DNA of 64,000 nucleotides from Solenopsis invicta. Its lineage: Eukaryota > Arthropoda > Insecta > Hymenoptera > Formicidae. Within the stretch, counting starts at the first letter, position 1. Every line of letters begins with the position of its first letter. Both the position numbers and the translations under genes were made by a program. The stretch covers positions 8,308,001 to 8,372,000 of the forward strand of contig NC_052665.1 in the NCBI RefSeq assembly GCF_016802725.1, written 5' to 3'. Of this stretch, positions 1-14,830 are shown one piece after another. Under the pieces are notes generated by a model. The model was not told the DNA's origin. It saw only the letters and a program-made list of their open reading frames with translations, and did not search any database.

Positions 1-1415
1 CAGAAGCATTATTTTTATATAAAATAGTAATAATGATTATCTGATATAAATAATCAATAATATTTCATTCATTAATTTCAAATCTCTGATTTGCACTGAC
101 ATAAAATTTGCCTCGTTCGCGCCAGTTCGCATTGTCAAAACGTATTTTGGGTCAAACAATCTTTATTTCCGAGAACATTGTTAACCACTGGTAAAACAGT
201 CTATGCGGATGAATGTTGAACAAACTCTGATCTCCAGGGGATAATTGCGTTGGCGTGTCAGCACAATGCATCCCAGAGCGCTAGCTACGTTTCACCGAAG
301 CGTCAATGGGATGTGCGGGTGTTGTATGAATATATAGGACAACGATCTACAGGGTTCAACTTTCTCAGTGTTGTGCTCACACAAGCAACTTTAAAGCCAG
401 TAGACTTTGCGGGATGTTGCACATTGGAAACTACGGCGAGATACCGCGCTTATAGTCTCGATAAATATATACATATGTATACATATACATAATATGTATG
501 CACGATGTGTTGAACGAATTGCCGTTATTTTGTGCAAACACCATTTTAAAAAAGATTTTAAAACATTTTTCTCTTTTTACTTCCTGTCGTTTCACAAAGT
601 TATTTGTTATTTTTGACATACGTAATATAACACGTAATATAACAAAGTTGAAAAATTTGTGCTAAATTTAATGTATATTGCATGTACTAAACGATCCACT
701 CAAATTCTTATTTAATTTAACACAAGATGAATATATTAGAAAATAACATAGATATTGTGTAAAAGATTAACATAAAAATGCAACACTTTGACACAATTTG
801 AAAACAGATTGCAGAAATATATTTCTTTAGTAAAATTAATATTTCTAATTCGTTGACATGTTTACTTTTTATTTATTTATCTTAAAAAATTGATGTTTCA
901 AAACTATTATTTATATTATTTTTAAACTATTAATTTAATTATCGAATTGTGATATTTTAACAAAGAAATATTGAGTATCAATTTAATACAAAATATTCAA
1001 ATAATATAATTCCATTAAAAATTTATCACAAAAAGTTTAGCAAAGACTAACTTTGACATAAATATATAATGTTTTTTACGTATAAAATCAATTTCAATTA
1101 ATAACAAATAAATCACATTTTATAATAAACGATGTTCGTGTTTAAATTAATTGTCGAATATTTTTATTATTAAGTAAAAAAAACACGTTTAACATTTAAA
1201 AGAAAGAAAATTAATACATTAATTTTTGGTGGTGACAAATCAGTCATAAATAATGTTTACGTATAATTTTTAAATAATATTGAATGTTATCTTTATTATT
1301 AAATATAAAACAAAATATATTTCTTAAAATAAAATAAAGTAATATTAGACATACATTTAAAATAATATTGAGTAAGATACATTTCATAATTATTTTATAA
1401 CGATGCATTATTTAA

Positions 1416-1419
<4 letters not shown>

Positions 1420-1456
<37 letters not shown>
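1420..1456. repeat. (GA)n microsatellite
   Basis: About 18 GA dinucleotides with one interruption near the end. An open frame through it translates as Glu-Arg repeats and is a microsatellite artefact. Confidence 0.95.
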
Positions 1457-1466
<10 letters not shown>

Positions 1467-4400
1467 CCTTTTATTACACATCACTTATTATACATTGTAA
1501 TTATGTGTTGAATGGCTACAAGCATGTGGCAAATACCGTTAGCTATTTTTCGGTGACAAAATGTGTAAATGCCGAAAAATATAGAAATATCACAAATGTT
1601 ATGTTTAGAGAGAAAAACAAAAACAAGAAAGGAAAAGAGAGAGAAATAAAAATAGCAACTCCATTGTCTACAGAAACACAATTCTACGCGAATTCTGTTG
1701 GCATGCATGTATGCTTGTTAAATGTACCAATTATGTCGTACAAAACTTTCTGCAATCGGATTGGAGTTGCTTAACACTCAACTACTGGCATGTTCCATTT
1801 CAAACAATGAAGCTGTGATTCCCTGTATCAAGTAATAGAGTCGATGGATTCGTGCTTGCAAACCGCAATCCATCTGCGAAACTGGAACGTGCCAAATTAG
1901 AGAGTTGAGGTTTCAGTTTATTTCTAATTTCATATTTACATTGTGTAAGTGTAAGATATGCACACGTGTCAAATTAATTTATCTAATGAAGTGCGTAACA
2001 TCTGAGCAATTGAGACGTTATTATCTTCGTTGAACAGCTAGTTAACAATTGAGTAATTTGGTAACAATTACACAAAAATGCATGGTTTGTTCATATCTCA
2101 GCGAAACCAGTTCAAAGAAGCGAAATAACGTTATATATTTTCCATGTAATGGCATATATATATCAACTTCTCTTTGTGTTGGCAGATAATCTGTGTGTGA
2201 CGTGTTCTCGAGCACAGAGTTATCTCTAAGCACGATTCCATCTTCGAAAAAACTTGCATGACGCAGTTGCGAAGGCGAGATGACGCAAGATCTGTCATTT
2301 TCTTACTTTTATTCTTATTGTGTCATTTTTATTTTACATTTTTTTTAATTGTCAATGATTTTCACGTAAATTATAAAATATTTACTTTATTCTTGCGTGA
2401 TCCAGCGCGAGGATTTTTATTGATGATGACATTAAACCGTAATAGGATTTTTAATATATTTTTTTCGAAAGTGCTTTCTTATAACATCGCAAACGCTATA
2501 ATGTGTGATCGCGTGAATCGTAAATTCCGATATTGAAGTTAACTTACATATAACAGCGAACCTTAAATGATCACCATCCATCTAAACGTTATAAAGTATT
2601 TTCTACTGAAATTCCATGATATGATCGATCGGATGCCCTTCTGCAGATTTTTCATCACTTTGCAATTAATTTTTCCAAGAAAACTGCAGGGTACTTATAA
2701 TTTAATGGAAAATAAATGACAAACTCTGACAATCTTCAGAAGAGAAGAAGGACGACGTATTTCACATATCATTGTATTAATGCTCTTAAACATTTTAATT
2801 TCGATCGCTTTATTCTAAGGATGAGTCATAGTCTTTGTATTTTCGTCGAAAAAAAATTGCTTGTGCACTGGTCAGAAAAGTTGCGGTTAAAACGACATTC
2901 GATGGTCTTGGAATACATCGTGTATTCGGACCCTTTAGGCATCGACGGTGAAGGCTCGCGCCATGGGAATATAGCGCGGTCCTCGCTATCCTAGAGTGCC
3001 ATGAACATATTTATAGCGTTGAGCATGGGGTTCGCGTTCAGGAAAGGCGACGGAAGGACGAGAAAAAATATACGCAGAACACGCACATACACACACGCGC
3101 GCGCAGATACGCGAACAACGTTACTGCCAACTCTCACCCTTGACACGCCGAAGCGCCCTTGTTGCATTTCAGGAATGCCACTCTCCTCCTCCACGTGGCG
3201 TTTCGTTTTAACTTGTGCCTTCCTTTTGTACGCGATGCCTCTCTGCGGCGCGTGCTTTTGCGGCTTGCTGCCCGGGCCCTCCCTAAATTCGTTCGCGGAC
3301 CGAACTTTTGAGCGCTCGAGCGTTAAAAAAATTCGTAGTGCCTCTCGAAAAACTGCGTCTTTTCTGCTCTTTTTCCACGTTGTTGTCTGTAAACGGATGG
3401 GAGGGCTGAAAGGGTTCGTATTCACCCCTGCGATATGCTTTGCGAGTTTCAACGCGATGTAGAACTCGCAATTCTGTTCGATTATGTAGATACACGCTGA
3501 ATGCTTAAACGTTATTTTTGCGACGCCGATGGACGAATAGCTGTCATCCCTTAGAGACTTTTGGATATGTACATTTTTAATGCAACAGAAAGATATCAAA
3601 AGAGAAATGTCTTTGGTTATTATTTATTGCTTCGGAAATTACTTCTCACGTATCATCGCTGCCAAATTTTGCGTTTAGCATCGCCAAACGTGGATCTGGG
3701 ATAAAAATAAGGATCAAGATAAAGAATAATTCTGTCCTTAAGATGACAAGATGCGGGACAAAGTAAGAGATCTTAAGCGTTATCTCTTAATAATGACCGA
3801 TTTGACGAAGCGAGGGATGAACGAAGTGGATAGAGTCAGGAGCAAAGGAGAAACTGAAAGAAAGCTAAAGGGATTGCGATGTGGGCGAGTTCTTCTAGCC
3901 AATCAGAAACGCAAACATCGGGGCGCCAGAGTTAAGGAATTTCCTTTCTTCGTGTCGGTGTCTGGCGTTCCGGTTATCAACGTCGTTATCCTTACACCCC
4001 TTTCCCCCTTCTGCCCCCCATTGTACCCCTGTCCTTCTTCCGGGTGTCCCTGCTTCCGACAATCCCCGCAGTGCGGAAAGTTGCTCGTGAACTTCGGAGA
4101 TTCGTCAAATCTTTGTACGTACGATGCGGCTCGAGTTGGCGCGACTCCAAATTTGCCCCAGCGGCTTGCTCATCTCTTTTTTAACGTCTGAACATGAACG
4201 ACGGAAATAAAAATAGTTGAGTTTATTAATCGAATTCATGAAAGCTCGTTCGCTGTATGAATCAAAAATATACAGACTTGCGCGCCTTGATCACAAAAAG
4301 ATTCCATCCTGTACAACATCGAGGTGCTTTGATACTTTCAAGACGTTCTTATTTTATGTAGGGGAGAGTTGCTCAATGCGTACTGGTCGCTCAAATTATA

Positions 4401-5104
4401 TTTTATTTTTGTTTATATTTTTACTTAGTGTTACTAAATATAAACAACATTTAATATGAAATAAATAAAAAATAAGCAATGTACAAAGACGAAAATAGGC
4501 TACATCTTGTTTTGTGTGTTAACATTTAAAAAAATGAGATATTGAGATGTTAATTTTTGATCAATTTATATAACTGATAGTAATCATGCAATTTTATATT
4601 GAATTTTTACATTCATTATATATACATATTTGTTATTATAAAGATTAAATTAACGTTTTTTATAATCTATTGAAATTTTTGTAAATTGTACCATCACAAA
4701 TTTTATTACAATAATGTAAATGTAAGAATAATAAGTGATAATAGTAAAACTCTAATAATTTTGATATGAATAAAAATATGCAGTTAATTACAAAAATAAA
4801 TAACTCAGAGACAGTTTAATTTCAACGTCCTTGCTTTTTTATTGTTATTATTTATTATTAAATATTGGATTTTTTCGATAAGCTGTTAATAAATATCGAT
4901 AAGTTAATAATTCCGCATATTTAATATTTTTTTCAACAACCAATCAATTAAATAACTATTACTTTTTGCAGCCTGTTGACAAAAAAGCTTATAATTAATT
5001 AATTTGTTATCAGTAAAAAGTTAAACATAATTGGTACTTGAAACATCAAGCTACAACTAACGTTCATTTGCACACAAATCAATATCAAATGGAAAATGTA
5101 ATAA

Positions 5105-5140
5105 AGTATAACTTGAGTTGTAAGTATAACTTGAGTTGTA
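5105..5140. repeat. 18-bp tandem duplication
   Basis: agtataacttgagttgta occurs twice head-to-tail with no mismatch, in an AT-rich region. Confidence 0.9.
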
Positions 5141-5767
5141 CTCATTCGCGGCAACTTTCCGTAATAAACTTTTACATAAAAGAGAACGCGATAAGAGAAT
5201 AATTTATGATACAACATGTTTATCGGTGAAAAATGTACGAGCCGCCTGTCGAAGCTATTATTAGTTGCTAATTGCCGCTCATCTACTTCGTTTGTCAAGA
5301 ATGATAATGACGGCTAATAGAAAGCTATAGAAAGCGTGACGCGTGACGCCCACGTGTACTTTATTGCGAAATGGCTGAATCAGCCTGCGCTATTTTAGGC
5401 GTGATAATCAGGCGTGATGTCACTCTATTGATTTCGGTGGGCGGCAAAAGCGGCGCAATAAAGTGCGTGAGTCATTGCGTCCCCGGTGCAGTTGCACGGA
5501 GATACCATAGAGGGGCTCGGCACGAAATCGGAGTCTTACGGGCCAGATCCAGATTGATGTGCTCGCAGGACATTCTTAACGTACCGTGTAATACGGTTTT
5601 TCCTCGTGTCGACGTACGACCCGAATCGATCATCCGAAATCGGTCTGCTCGTGCGAACTACGTATTTCACTTGAATTCAGAATTCCGATTTGCTCGATAC
5701 ACCGAACGCATGCTGCATTGCGTGTATCTTGCATCGAAGCTATTGTTTTAATCTAAAATTATAATTA

Positions 5768-6059
5768 CACAGCCACACAAAAAAAAGTGTCATGTCCGAG
5801 AGATTAGACCCATGTATCCCTATGTATTTTGAGGCTCTAAAACCAAATATGACTTTAGAATTACGCCATCAGATCAGGATTTTTTTTACTTTCAAAAAAT
5901 TGCCAAACATTCTTTAAAATTAAACACTATTTAGCCCAAAAAAAATCCTGATCTGATGGCGCAATTCTGAAGTCATATTCGGTTTCAGAACCTCAAAATA
6001 CAGTAATACATGGATCTAATCTCTCGGACATGACACTTTTTCTTTTTCGTGTAACTGTG
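5768..6059. mobile_element. Fold-back MITE with 120-bp inverted repeats and TTA target duplication
   Basis: The left arm 5768-5887 and right arm 5938-6059 are inverted copies at roughly 90% identity, separated by a 50-bp AT-rich centre. The ends are CACAG...CTGTG and both flanks read TTA (5765-5767 and 6060-6062), consistent with a 3-bp target duplication. There is no coding capacity, so it is non-autonomous. A TTA/TAA target is typical of PIF/Harbinger-type elements, but the superfamily is only inferred. A transcript through it would fold into a long hairpin. Confidence 0.85.
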
Positions 6060-9000
6060 TTATTTTTCATACGGCAGTACGGCACCACGTGCATTCTCTT
6101 TTCAATTTTTATAAATTACGTATAACGTCGTCGTCGTGTTTTTCGTATTTTCGACGACTTCGCTTCTACTGTCAGTTGTTCGTAGAAACTTTCGTCCGGT
6201 CTTCTCAACAACACTTCGAAACATCACGTTTCACATTGAATCAAATCTTTTGAAAAAGTTTTCTATAACAGAAGTTATTGCTGATCGAAGACTCTCCAAC
6301 GGACATTTTATGACAAAACAAAGTTCGTCATTATAATTCTAGTTTTTATGTATTCCAGTGAAACACAATAAACCAACTGTTCTTTCCATAAAAAAAAAAC
6401 TTGGAAACATACTGTGAAACTCATAGTATAGATATCCGAATAATCTTGAGACTTCCAGATCAATGAGACGTGCAACGACTGTCATTTGAAATTCGCTTTA
6501 AAATTATCGCGCGTTGCAGCTGCACCCGCGGAGTAACGTCGCCGGGGGCGACGGCTTCTTTACGTTCCGGCCGTTTCGCTTTTACTTTGCGGATCACGTT
6601 AAAGCAACCGAGGCATCGTGCGAGCCCTCAAAAGCCCCACGTAAAGGGAATTATCGCAAAGACGACGAAAGCAAGGGAATGAGGCGCGGGTTAGCGATGG
6701 GAAAGGGTAAGGCCCGCAAGAGCAAGAAGGTAAATGCGGGCAATCCGGCGAGGGATAGAAAGGGGGGGGGGGAGATTGCACTTATAAATCGCTTAATCGC
6801 TGCTTTTTACGGATCAGAAACTCTAAAAAAACTTTTCCTCATTCCCTCGAGCCACCCGTCGCTCGTGGCAGAGTTTCGCGTCGAGAATGCCTGATGCACA
6901 CGAAAGACAATACGGGCCCTCGGCGGCGAGTGGCTACGTTTTTCCATAGCGCTTGAGAAGTGCTCGTGGCACATCTATGTTTCGTTGACCCCCTATCTGG
7001 CTGACTTTTAAAAAAGAGCTGTAAAGAAATTGGAGCCTTCACTTTCTTTGCACAGAGAGTGGCTAACGCGGATTTTATATTCGCGTGTCACGCTCCTTCG
7101 AGGTTCTTGGATCTCCTTCTCACAATTTTAGAGATACCGTTAAATGCAGCACTTATTTATATCTGCATTATTACTCACAATTTGATTTATCATTATTTAA
7201 TTTTGAAATACACGAAATAATTATGAAGCGAAGCGGAAGTAAGAGAGGAGTTATAAACCTCGCTTAATTTATTTGATTTAATTACTCGGATGAATATTCG
7301 TGGGAAGATAACTTTCGCAAATGTATATTTGAATGTTGGTACTAAAAGCTTCAGTAAATATTTAATTGTAAAATTTATAACTTTGCGAGAGAAAAGTGGT
7401 CGTATAGTTTAAACATTAATATCTCTAAAGTGTCAATCTCTTTTTCATAAAGATAAATTAACATTTATATCTTTGTATAATCACGATATATTTTGAAATT
7501 ATACGTCATGCGCCATTTTTATTTTTATGTCATACATAGTTTTTATGCCTACATTTTTGTCTTATTATCGAATACCTGTGCGCGTAAAAAAAAGAAAAAA
7601 AAAACTGAAATATCGCGGAACCAATTGCGCTTGATTAATTCGGATAATGTCTACCTGCTACTGTATTTCCGCCGATGAAATCCTGTAACCCGACAGCACC
7701 CTCAAATTGTACGAGCCACGTAATATTGATGATAATTGAGGATACGAGGTTTCATGGGCGTAATGATCATCCAATGACGACTGTCAGTGTATTACTCCGC
7801 TCTGCATGACATGGGCGCATTGGCGTTTTGATTATCCGATTAAATTATAACACGGCGGGCGCATGCACGTGAACGCTGGCCAAAATCCGCCGCATCGCGG
7901 GGGAATCGAACGCGTTGAACGTTAAAATGACGCGGCGGAGAGTTTCGTCTTCCCGTCTCTTCCGTAATCTTAGCACTGCCAGTGATTTCCGACGGGCAGC
8001 TGTACGTGAACGTGACGTCTGCCAATACGTATCGTACAATGCGCAATCACAGCTCCTGCTTTTGATTATGTGCCGGATCCAGGTTCAGGCACATGAACAG
8101 GCGATGAACCGCACACGACGAAGACTCGTACGAAAGGGGCGGTGCACGCTGGCACAGACACACTCGTTCGCATACATGCACGCGCTTATCCACGTGCACG
8201 TTGGCGACCGGCGAAGATTAAAGCGATCGCCGACATCGATTGCGCTCGCGATTAATGCCCCGTCTGCCCTCGGCCTCGTCTTTTTGTTTATCCCCCGCGG
8301 AACGCGCGATTCCGCATTATCGACGTGCGCATCCCTTTCCGCCCTCTCCTCCACCCCCTTTTCACATTATTCCGCGAACGTGAGCGGGTGTTACGTTTTT
8401 TTTTTCTGATGTCGCGGCAAGAGTGTTCTTTTGCATGCCGCTGTTTTTTGATCATTCATCAGAGACTTTCGCTTTCGAATCTCTCTGACGCGAACAGTCT
8501 CATTTCCTATTCGCTGCAGCTTCGCTCGATTTGTCCGCCTTTCGCGCTGCATGCAAAAATTATTGCGTCGCAGAAGTCTTAATTAATACGTACAGTAATT
8601 ACGTGAACACAAAAATTCTCTAATTATAAACAGAGTTTGCCCGGTTCCCCGCAATTCCCTGCAATTTTACTGCGCCGCTTTTAATTGCAATGTATTCGGA
8701 TGTGCCAGGAGAAATACGATGCTAATTTATTGAATCGCGTAGCGAAATGAGGCTTTCATCGTCACATCACACAAACTGGAATATTTCCCTTTTAACGCGA
8801 CAGTTGTATTTGAAACTCATCAAATTAATCAATCCGATCTGTTATATTTATAATTCGATTCTAATTATATTTTGATTCGTTTTTTTTTCATGATTCGAGA
8901 TGTAATTTTAATATTTAAAGTGCGGGAGTGAAGAATGGCAACGCAAATCGGGAAAACATGCATATTCTCCGTGTAACATCCATCACAGATTTCTCCGTGA

Positions 9001-12000
9001 CAATCCGTTATCAATCTTGCTAATGTCGCGGTCTCCCCCTCCTGATTATCATACCGCTGCTCCGATGTTGCATTGCAATGAAGCGAAACCTTGAATAACG
9101 CCCCGGTATTTGTTCCTTCGGGAAAGGGAGGCACAGGAAATCGCGATGCCTCATTTTCCTTCCACCTCACGTTCCATTCTTAAGTCTTTCACCACCTTTT
9201 GTTCTATTTCGGCATTGTCAAGAGCAGCCGATTAAAGGTGAAAAAAGGATGCGATTCATTTTCCTAAACAGGCAAGACCGGAGAACAAACGGAGATCGAA
9301 ACAATAAAGTCCCGCCGCGTAAAGTTTGTACAGCTGGTCTTTGTCATTTAGAAAATGATCTATCATAATGATTTTTTCCAGTGAATAACGTATAGATTCG
9401 AACGGGTATACAAGATTCATTGTCAGATTCTGTAATGGAGATTCGGGAGTGGATCGTAATGCGAAAGTGACGTGTCCCTCGGTCCTGCAGTCTTATTTAC
9501 AACCCCGTTCTAATTAAGCAGTATCATAAACACACATATTCGATCTCACGCGCTCTTCCTGGTTCTCTCTCTCTTTCGATCTCCCTTCCTTCCCGTCTGA
9601 GGGGACTCCCAGAGCGCTAAATATCGCTTTCTGTCCCCCTCTTTCTCTCTTTCTCTGCGTTTCCATCGTTTCCCGACTCTTTCATGCATACATGAAATGA
9701 TTGGCATATCCCAAGAGCTGTTTTACAATTGGCCAGTGTCCATAATTGAAGTCGAGGGATTCGAGCCTTGAATGATCGTAAAATCAGCAGAATGGCGGGA
9801 GGGTATAGGTCCATCTAGATCAATGACACGGGAGAGGAAACTTGCGAGTGAAGTATTCGACGAAATAGAGACAATAGATTTAAGGTGTCCCGGGGAAACC
9901 CCTATGGATCTTGTACACGCGCGACGTGATGGTCAATTGCCGCGAGAAACAACTCGCGTGGCGTCGTCGCCGAGTGGGAAATCGTCCTTTTCCACCCCTC
10001 ACGGTTGAGCTCATCTACCCGAGTGTATTCTGAGGATTTAGCGAGGCTCGCCAAAGTGTTTGCCCCCGCCTGGCAGGAAGGGCAAATTTGCTCAAGGGAA
10101 CTCGCTGATTATCCGACGAGAGGGTAAAAAGACGCCGAGAGGAGAGCCAAGACGCTTATAAATTGCTGATTAAGAGCGGGTGCTCTTGCTAATCGAGAGT
10201 GCGTACAAATCGTGCATGCAATTATAAACTACGGTGCTGAGGGCACATCATTCTTATAGTTAATTCACAACCAGGTCAGTCTTCTCTGTTTCAACAATTA
10301 GAAACAGAATTGCGAAGCTAAGCGAAATTAACAAGAAGTGTTTTCACATTGCATCAAAAGAATTGTGAAGATCCAAGACGAGGCACGATTAACGTGTTAC
10401 GACTGTCTGCAGATTTATCAATGATTCACTTATTGATCATGCGACCGCCGCGAGAAAACTTTTTTCATCACGCGAGGAATAACGAAATTTCCGCGGAAAA
10501 AAATGGGATACCTGCTGCGCTCGCATGCATGTGCCATGGCGGAAATATCTCGCGATTCTTTGCGATACATAGTGAATATCACGCGAGGCACAGACTACGC
10601 AATTTTTTCGTCTCCCATTTGGTGAAGTATCGACCTTTCGGCCCCGTCAGATGCTCAATGATTCGTAGGAAAGCCTCTTCTCCTCGGCGACCTTTTACCC
10701 TCGCGATGGTCACGATGTACGGCGAGCGGCCATCGTCCTTTTCGACTCTACAACTTCCTCTTCGAGGAAATCGATTTTCAACTCGCGTTACAAGTGCCAT
10801 TCAAACGTCCGCGACTTTTTCATTCGTAATTTTAGTTCGCAGAAATTCGTGTTAGCTTCGAACGAACATTCGCGATTCGTTGCGGCTGCTGTCAACTCAA
10901 AGCTTCAACTTCTTATGAAAAGAATTAATTCTGGGACGAAGCATTGTATAAATTCAACAGCTTCGTTAATGCGATACATTATAATGCGGTTATTCAGCGT
11001 AAAACAGAGGGAGAGAGAGAGAGAGAAAGTCATTACCGAAACATCGTTGCCTGGCACGTTATTTTTGCTTGTCTGTTCCTTTCGCAATTTTTACATGGAA
11101 ATCGGGTGCGTCCAGAGATGCAAAGCCGCACGGCTGCGACGTGACAAGTTTCCTCTTTTTGACGTAAACATGGCAGGAATCAGCACCGGCGGATATCCTC
11201 GTCACGACGATACGCGTGGACCGTTCGGGTGGAAAATGCCGATGGGGTGACTCTTGGTGTTTTGAATATTGCTCTTCAGCGACGGTCACTGCCTTGAAAA
11301 AACTTTTTCTCCAATAAAGTAACGCGGCACTTTAGAAAAGTAGAAATAGCATATCAAGTTCAACGATTGCTGATGAAAACTACCAATGCAGTATACATTT
11401 TATTATATTATTGGACAGGCTAATAATTCTTTGTGGTTTTTTATTTGTAAATAAAAAAATAACTTTTTTATACATTTTTTAAAAAATTTAATAAATTTAC
11501 ATGTAATAAATATAAAAATTACACGATTAGTCCCGTAAATATAAAAAAAAAAATCATGTAATTTTAAAAAAGTTATGTAATTCTACAGAAAATGTGTAGA
11601 TTTACTTTTATTGAGTAAATAGATCTTATTTTATACGGAAAGTTACGTGTATAACAGGTTATTTAAATATTATATGTAATTATCTAAATTTTTGTTCATT
11701 AATTTTTAAATAAATCATTGTGGCTCTATGCTAATTTACCGCAATAGCTTAACAAAACAGCGGCGATCGTTGATGGGTACGCTATTACAACTTGTGCGAT
11801 TTATCTAGTTGGAACGCGTCACTATACGTTAATGGCACTAGTAATAATTCAGCATGTATTTCGGACGAAGATTACAACCTCCGTGGCGATTTATGCTCGA
11901 ATAGCCGTCGCCTCGCACCGCTGCCGAGGGTTTCAATTATGAACTAATTACGCCGCGTGTACATGTACGAAGCAATTACCGCGCGCGCGGCGACACATGC

Positions 12001-13029
12001 CGACCATGTTTCGTCCGCTTTCGATGTAACTCCGTTCCGTTGAATGCGTCGTTAGCAACGACGTTGCGCCGTGTAACATGTGGCGCAACACATGTCCGCG
12101 AAAGGGTGGAAACGATGCGCCACCCAACGCCCCTTATGATTTTTTGAAAAATGACATCGGTCCACCGACGAGCAGCCGGTGCATCCCCAGCGGGATCTCT
12201 TATCGTTGCGATACGTCAAAAGCCCCCGTTGACAGCAGAGAGCGATGCTCGAATACCTCTCGACGCTTTCGTAGCAACTTTCCGTTGTACGGGAATCAGA
12301 CGTCGCGTTCCGACGGAACCGCGTTTCGTATTTCCGCATCGATAAGCTCGCGCAGACGACCATGATCGTGATTGCGGTATCTGGAGGGCGGAATTCTCAC
12401 CCCTTCGATCCACTCCGGACCGAGAAGCACGCGTTTCCTGCAATTGCAACTCGCATTCCCCACTCGCCTTAATTAGCTTCCGCCGCCGATGGAAGCCGCG
12501 ATGGAAGGGCGAAGGGTAAGACACTGCCGAGCCGTGTCGTAAAAGCTTTTAAAGCTTCCTAACCGTCGAGGGTGGAAATCGCGTAGAAATTATTCTCGAG
12601 CTCGTAAACGTCGCGCGCGTAGGCAAACAGCCGCGATTGATCGTGGAGCATAACGCATAAGAATGAATGAAATGTATTTCAACATTGAAATCGTTTAAGA
12701 GGCCGGAGAATTTTCAAAGGAGAGCTTATCGCTCTACTTGTGTGTGCAGAGATTACGACGAAATTCACGCTTTGCGTTTCGAAATAAAACGTACCTTTGA
12801 TGTTCGTCATTTCGTATTTAACATTTTTGCGTACTATTTATACTGTGTTTCACTGTGTGCATGCGTGAGCACGCAAAACTCGCACTAAGTGACTATAATT
12901 CATGCTGAAAAATATAAAGATTTCTATCGAAAAGCAAACTAATCTTACAAGGGAACACAAGCAAGTGTTCCCCCCTTCGATTTTATTAAGCTTTGGATAT
13001 GATAAAGTATAGATAAAAAAATAAGAGGC

Positions 13030-13350
13030 ACATATTTTTTTTTATAAATGCGTTCTCGCTCGTAAATAGGGTAAAACCCTTTCGAAAAAATTGGTCATTT
13101 TTTTTTAAAGGAACATTGTCAAAATTATAAAAGATTCAAAAATATTTTATAGGAATAATAAAAATGTTTAAAAGTTTTATTTAAAAAATTGTTATTATTA
13201 TTATAAAGTATTCTTGAAACACTTCAATTTTTATTAAAAAAATTTTTTTTTATAGTGTTGATGATATTCGATTCCAAAGAAAAAAGCAATTATTTTTTTT
13301 CGAAGGGATATTTACATTTTTAACAAGAACGCGCTTTTTTTTAATAAAAA
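13030..13350. mobile_element. Possible degenerate AT-rich fold-back element
   Basis: Left sequence gcgttct...gtaaata...ccctttcgaaaaaatt (about 13050-13095) recurs inverted at about 13297-13338 as aattattttttttcgaaggg...tttac...agaacgcgc. The middle is A/T homopolymer-rich and pairs only loosely. There is no coding content. It could be an old MITE, or partly a chance effect of low complexity. Confidence 0.35.
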
Positions 13351-14426
13351 AATGTATTTAATATTTTTGTATTTTCTAATTTTTTTTATAGTCGCAGACA
13401 CTATAACATGTTTATTAGTATAATTAATTTTCCTTAAATATAGCAAATAACACTTGATAAATTAAATTTTAGATAGGTACACGGCATTTATATACACAAT
13501 TGGAGTTACCTGTATAAAATTATACAAATATATATTTTAACAAATTCAAAACTTGTTAAAATTAAAGGACACTTAGTCATGCTCCGCTGTGTTAATAATT
13601 ATAATTATCAATATATTACTTACTGTAAAACCTTTCTCTCCTTCCTTCCCCTCTTCTCTTGGTTTTCAAGTTGTATTCATAAATCGGTCAGAAAAAAAAT
13701 GCTTCGGTCATGACAGCAGTTCACGATTAAACGAGGTTCGTTTAACCAAAATTCATTTATGCATCCTTGAACTTAAATGCAAGTCTTCGCGTACGCTTAG
13801 CACGCGTCTCGCCTTATCGACAGACACGGGACACCAACCCGGAATTAGGGTGGCACCGAGACGGAGAAGAGCGACGCGCATGGTTCGTTTTACCGATCTT
13901 GCTTTCCCCTTGACATTCGACGCCACCGCGCGCATCGTGTGCGTGTGGCATACACGTCGACGGGAAGAAGAGGCCGCTTGAGTTTTAAAATTCTAAAGAT
14001 GAACGCGATACGAAATCAATGCAGACTTCCGAATATCTCGGAGAGCGACCCTCGCTCGGCGATCTGCTTACGGGGTCACGTCAGTGCCCACAGGTGTGCA
14101 CGCGTACGCGCGTTCTCGGATATACGAACGCGTTGACTTCTCCAAGATGTACATATGTATTTTGGATATGACGTCACATTCGGTCCGAATTCTGCGTGAT
14201 CGAAATTCAGATGAGTAACGCCGGGCATCGAGAACCTCAGGAGCCAACATAGTCCGACAGATATCTCGCTTCGCCATTTCAGGAACGAATACAACCCTCG
14301 GAAGTATATTCGAGTCTCATCCTTGTGAATTGCTGAAGGCGCATCAATGTTGCACGAGTATTGCCAAACGCGTTATATCATATCGTTACTTTATAGCGTT
14401 ATATGGAAAACCGATATCGTCACGTG

Positions 14427-14446
14427 CACACACACACACACACACA
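14427..14446. repeat. (CA)n microsatellite
   Basis: Ten CA dinucleotides following cacgtg, in non-coding DNA. Confidence 0.9.
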
Positions 14447-14806
14447 AACGGTGCGTCGTAAAAATATATAAAATCTCACTTTTTATTCTTATTACTCTTA
14501 TCAATATGTATCTCTTCTACAAAACGTATCTAATTAATTACACGAAATGCTTTTTCTTTTGATGTAATTCGGTTAAATCCCATTTTTTCACTTTGTGTTC
14601 GTTTACGAACCCTTGAGGTTCGTCGGCTTATCGCAGATTCCTAATCTCGCTTGACCTTCACCCTCGCGCACGATTGACGTAAGGTGCGTAGGCTCGTGCC
14701 ATGTAATGATAATTCATGGCAAACGTTATTCATACCAGAAGTTCGTCCGAGGTTATCGCGGTAGTTTGCCCTGGGGGCAGTCAGGGAAACGCACCCCTTG
14801 TGGACA

Positions 14807-14830
14807 GCTCTCTCTCTCTCTCTTTCTCTA
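14807..14830. repeat. (CT)n microsatellite
   Basis: A short CT run with one TTT interruption, followed by further pyrimidine-rich sequence. Confidence 0.85.

Larger units (their letters stand above)
1..5764. other. Non-coding stretch, no supported gene
   Basis: There is mixed sequence to about 600, a strongly AT-rich block 600-1419, the GA repeat, then mixed DNA with CpG-rich patches (about 2940-3470 and 3880-4190) and another AT-rich block 4440-5100. The longest open frames (202 codons minus at 2991-3599 and 153 codons plus at 3001-3462) overlap each other on opposite strands and have no recognisable motif or splice context, so I treat both as chance. Confidence 0.5.

Noticed and set aside
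2991..3599. 202-codon minus-strand open frame overlapping a 153-codon plus-strand frame
   Set aside because: Both lie in stop-poor CpG-rich DNA, overlap on opposite strands, show low-complexity basic sequence, and have no domain or splice context.
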